Source of the DNA: Treponema sp.
GTDB taxonomy: Bacteria; Spirochaetota; Spirochaetia; Treponematales; Treponemataceae
Length of the DNA stretch: 14,416 nt
Assembly: GCA_023231445.1 (NCBI GenBank)
Contig: JALNVF010000085.1
Location: forward strand, 1 to 14,416
Direction: 5' to 3'
The translations under genes and the position numbers were made by a program. Within the stretch, counting starts at the first letter, position 1, and every line of letters starts with the position of its first letter. Of the stretch, positions 14,246-14,416 are shown one piece after another. The notes beneath the pieces were generated by a model. It did no database searches. It had not been told where the DNA came from and saw nothing but the letters and a program-made list of their open reading frames with translations.

Positions 14246-14416
14246 ATGGAAGAACAGGATAATAACATCCCCGGTGAAAAACGGGAACTGAAGGCCGTGC
14301 AGAAAAAAGGATTATCGGTATCCGATATAATTCTTACGGCCATACTGCTTGCTGCCGGTGCGGTACTCAAGTTTTTTGTAGGCAGTCTCGTCAATATCGG
14401 AGGTATGAAACCGAAT
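14246..14416 (+). CDS. Membrane protein start, resembling TrpP-type ECF transporter S component (partial)
   Basis: The first 57 residues are present and the gene runs off the window. A charged N-terminus (MEEQDNNIPGEKRELKAVQ) leads into a hydrophobic segment, SVSDIILTAILLAAGAVLKF, then GSLVNIGGMKPN. A first helix with LLAxGxVL followed by GMKPN resembles the tryptophan transporter (TrpP) group of ECF substrate-binding membrane components, where a GMKPD or GMKPN motif follows the first helix. With so little sequence, the substrate is a guess. AGGAAGG six bases before the ATG is a strong ribosome-binding site. Confidence 0.55.
   Translation, partial: MEEQDNNIPGEKRELKAVQKKGLSVSDIILTAILLAAGAVLKFFVGSLVNIGGMKPN

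Overview
The window most likely comes from a Treponema-like spirochaete. This is inferred from a 586-residue protein resembling the DUF5312 family known from treponemes, a lipoprotein signal with a relaxed spirochaetal lipobox, and what looks like an integron cassette with a long attC site, a known feature of Treponema chromosomes. No rRNA, tRNA or CRISPR array was seen.

Left part (1-3480), AT-rich: two leftward genes, a BspA-type leucine-rich-repeat lipoprotein followed by a SEFIR/TIR-domain protein, lie between an attC-like folded recombination site (116-232) and a matching core site (3105-3112). Together they look like one integron gene cassette of about 3 kb. A further cassette seems to begin at the left edge. 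Right of the cassette is a short region with repeats resembling an integrase-binding site, then a leftward intrinsic terminator with no gene feeding it. No integrase gene is in the window.

Middle part (3486-5907): a strong promoter drives a tightly overlapping three-gene operon: a naturally shortened UmuD'-like protein whose catalytic serine is replaced, UmuC (a Y-family translesion polymerase), and a DUF72 TIM-barrel protein. The operon ends before a pair of mutually exclusive hairpins (5940-5990).

Phage-like part (6010-8970): four overlapping rightward genes resemble the distal end of a tail module: a tail protein, a hub/baseplate-like protein, a small coiled-coil plus membrane protein of the XhlA/holin-associated kind, and an NlpC/P60-like hydrolase with its Cys but no histidine. 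No capsid, terminase, tape-measure or integrase gene is here, so this is a remnant or a domesticated piece. It is followed by coding debris (8971-9311) and an array of about eight 22-bp repeats (9374-9550).

Right part (9597-14416), ordinary chromosome: a leftward group of housekeeping genes (DUF5312-like protein, pgeF, argS), and divergently from it the start of a membrane protein resembling the TrpP family of ECF tryptophan transporter S components. The divergent intergenic region has two clear promoters and two perfect dyads that could be operators.
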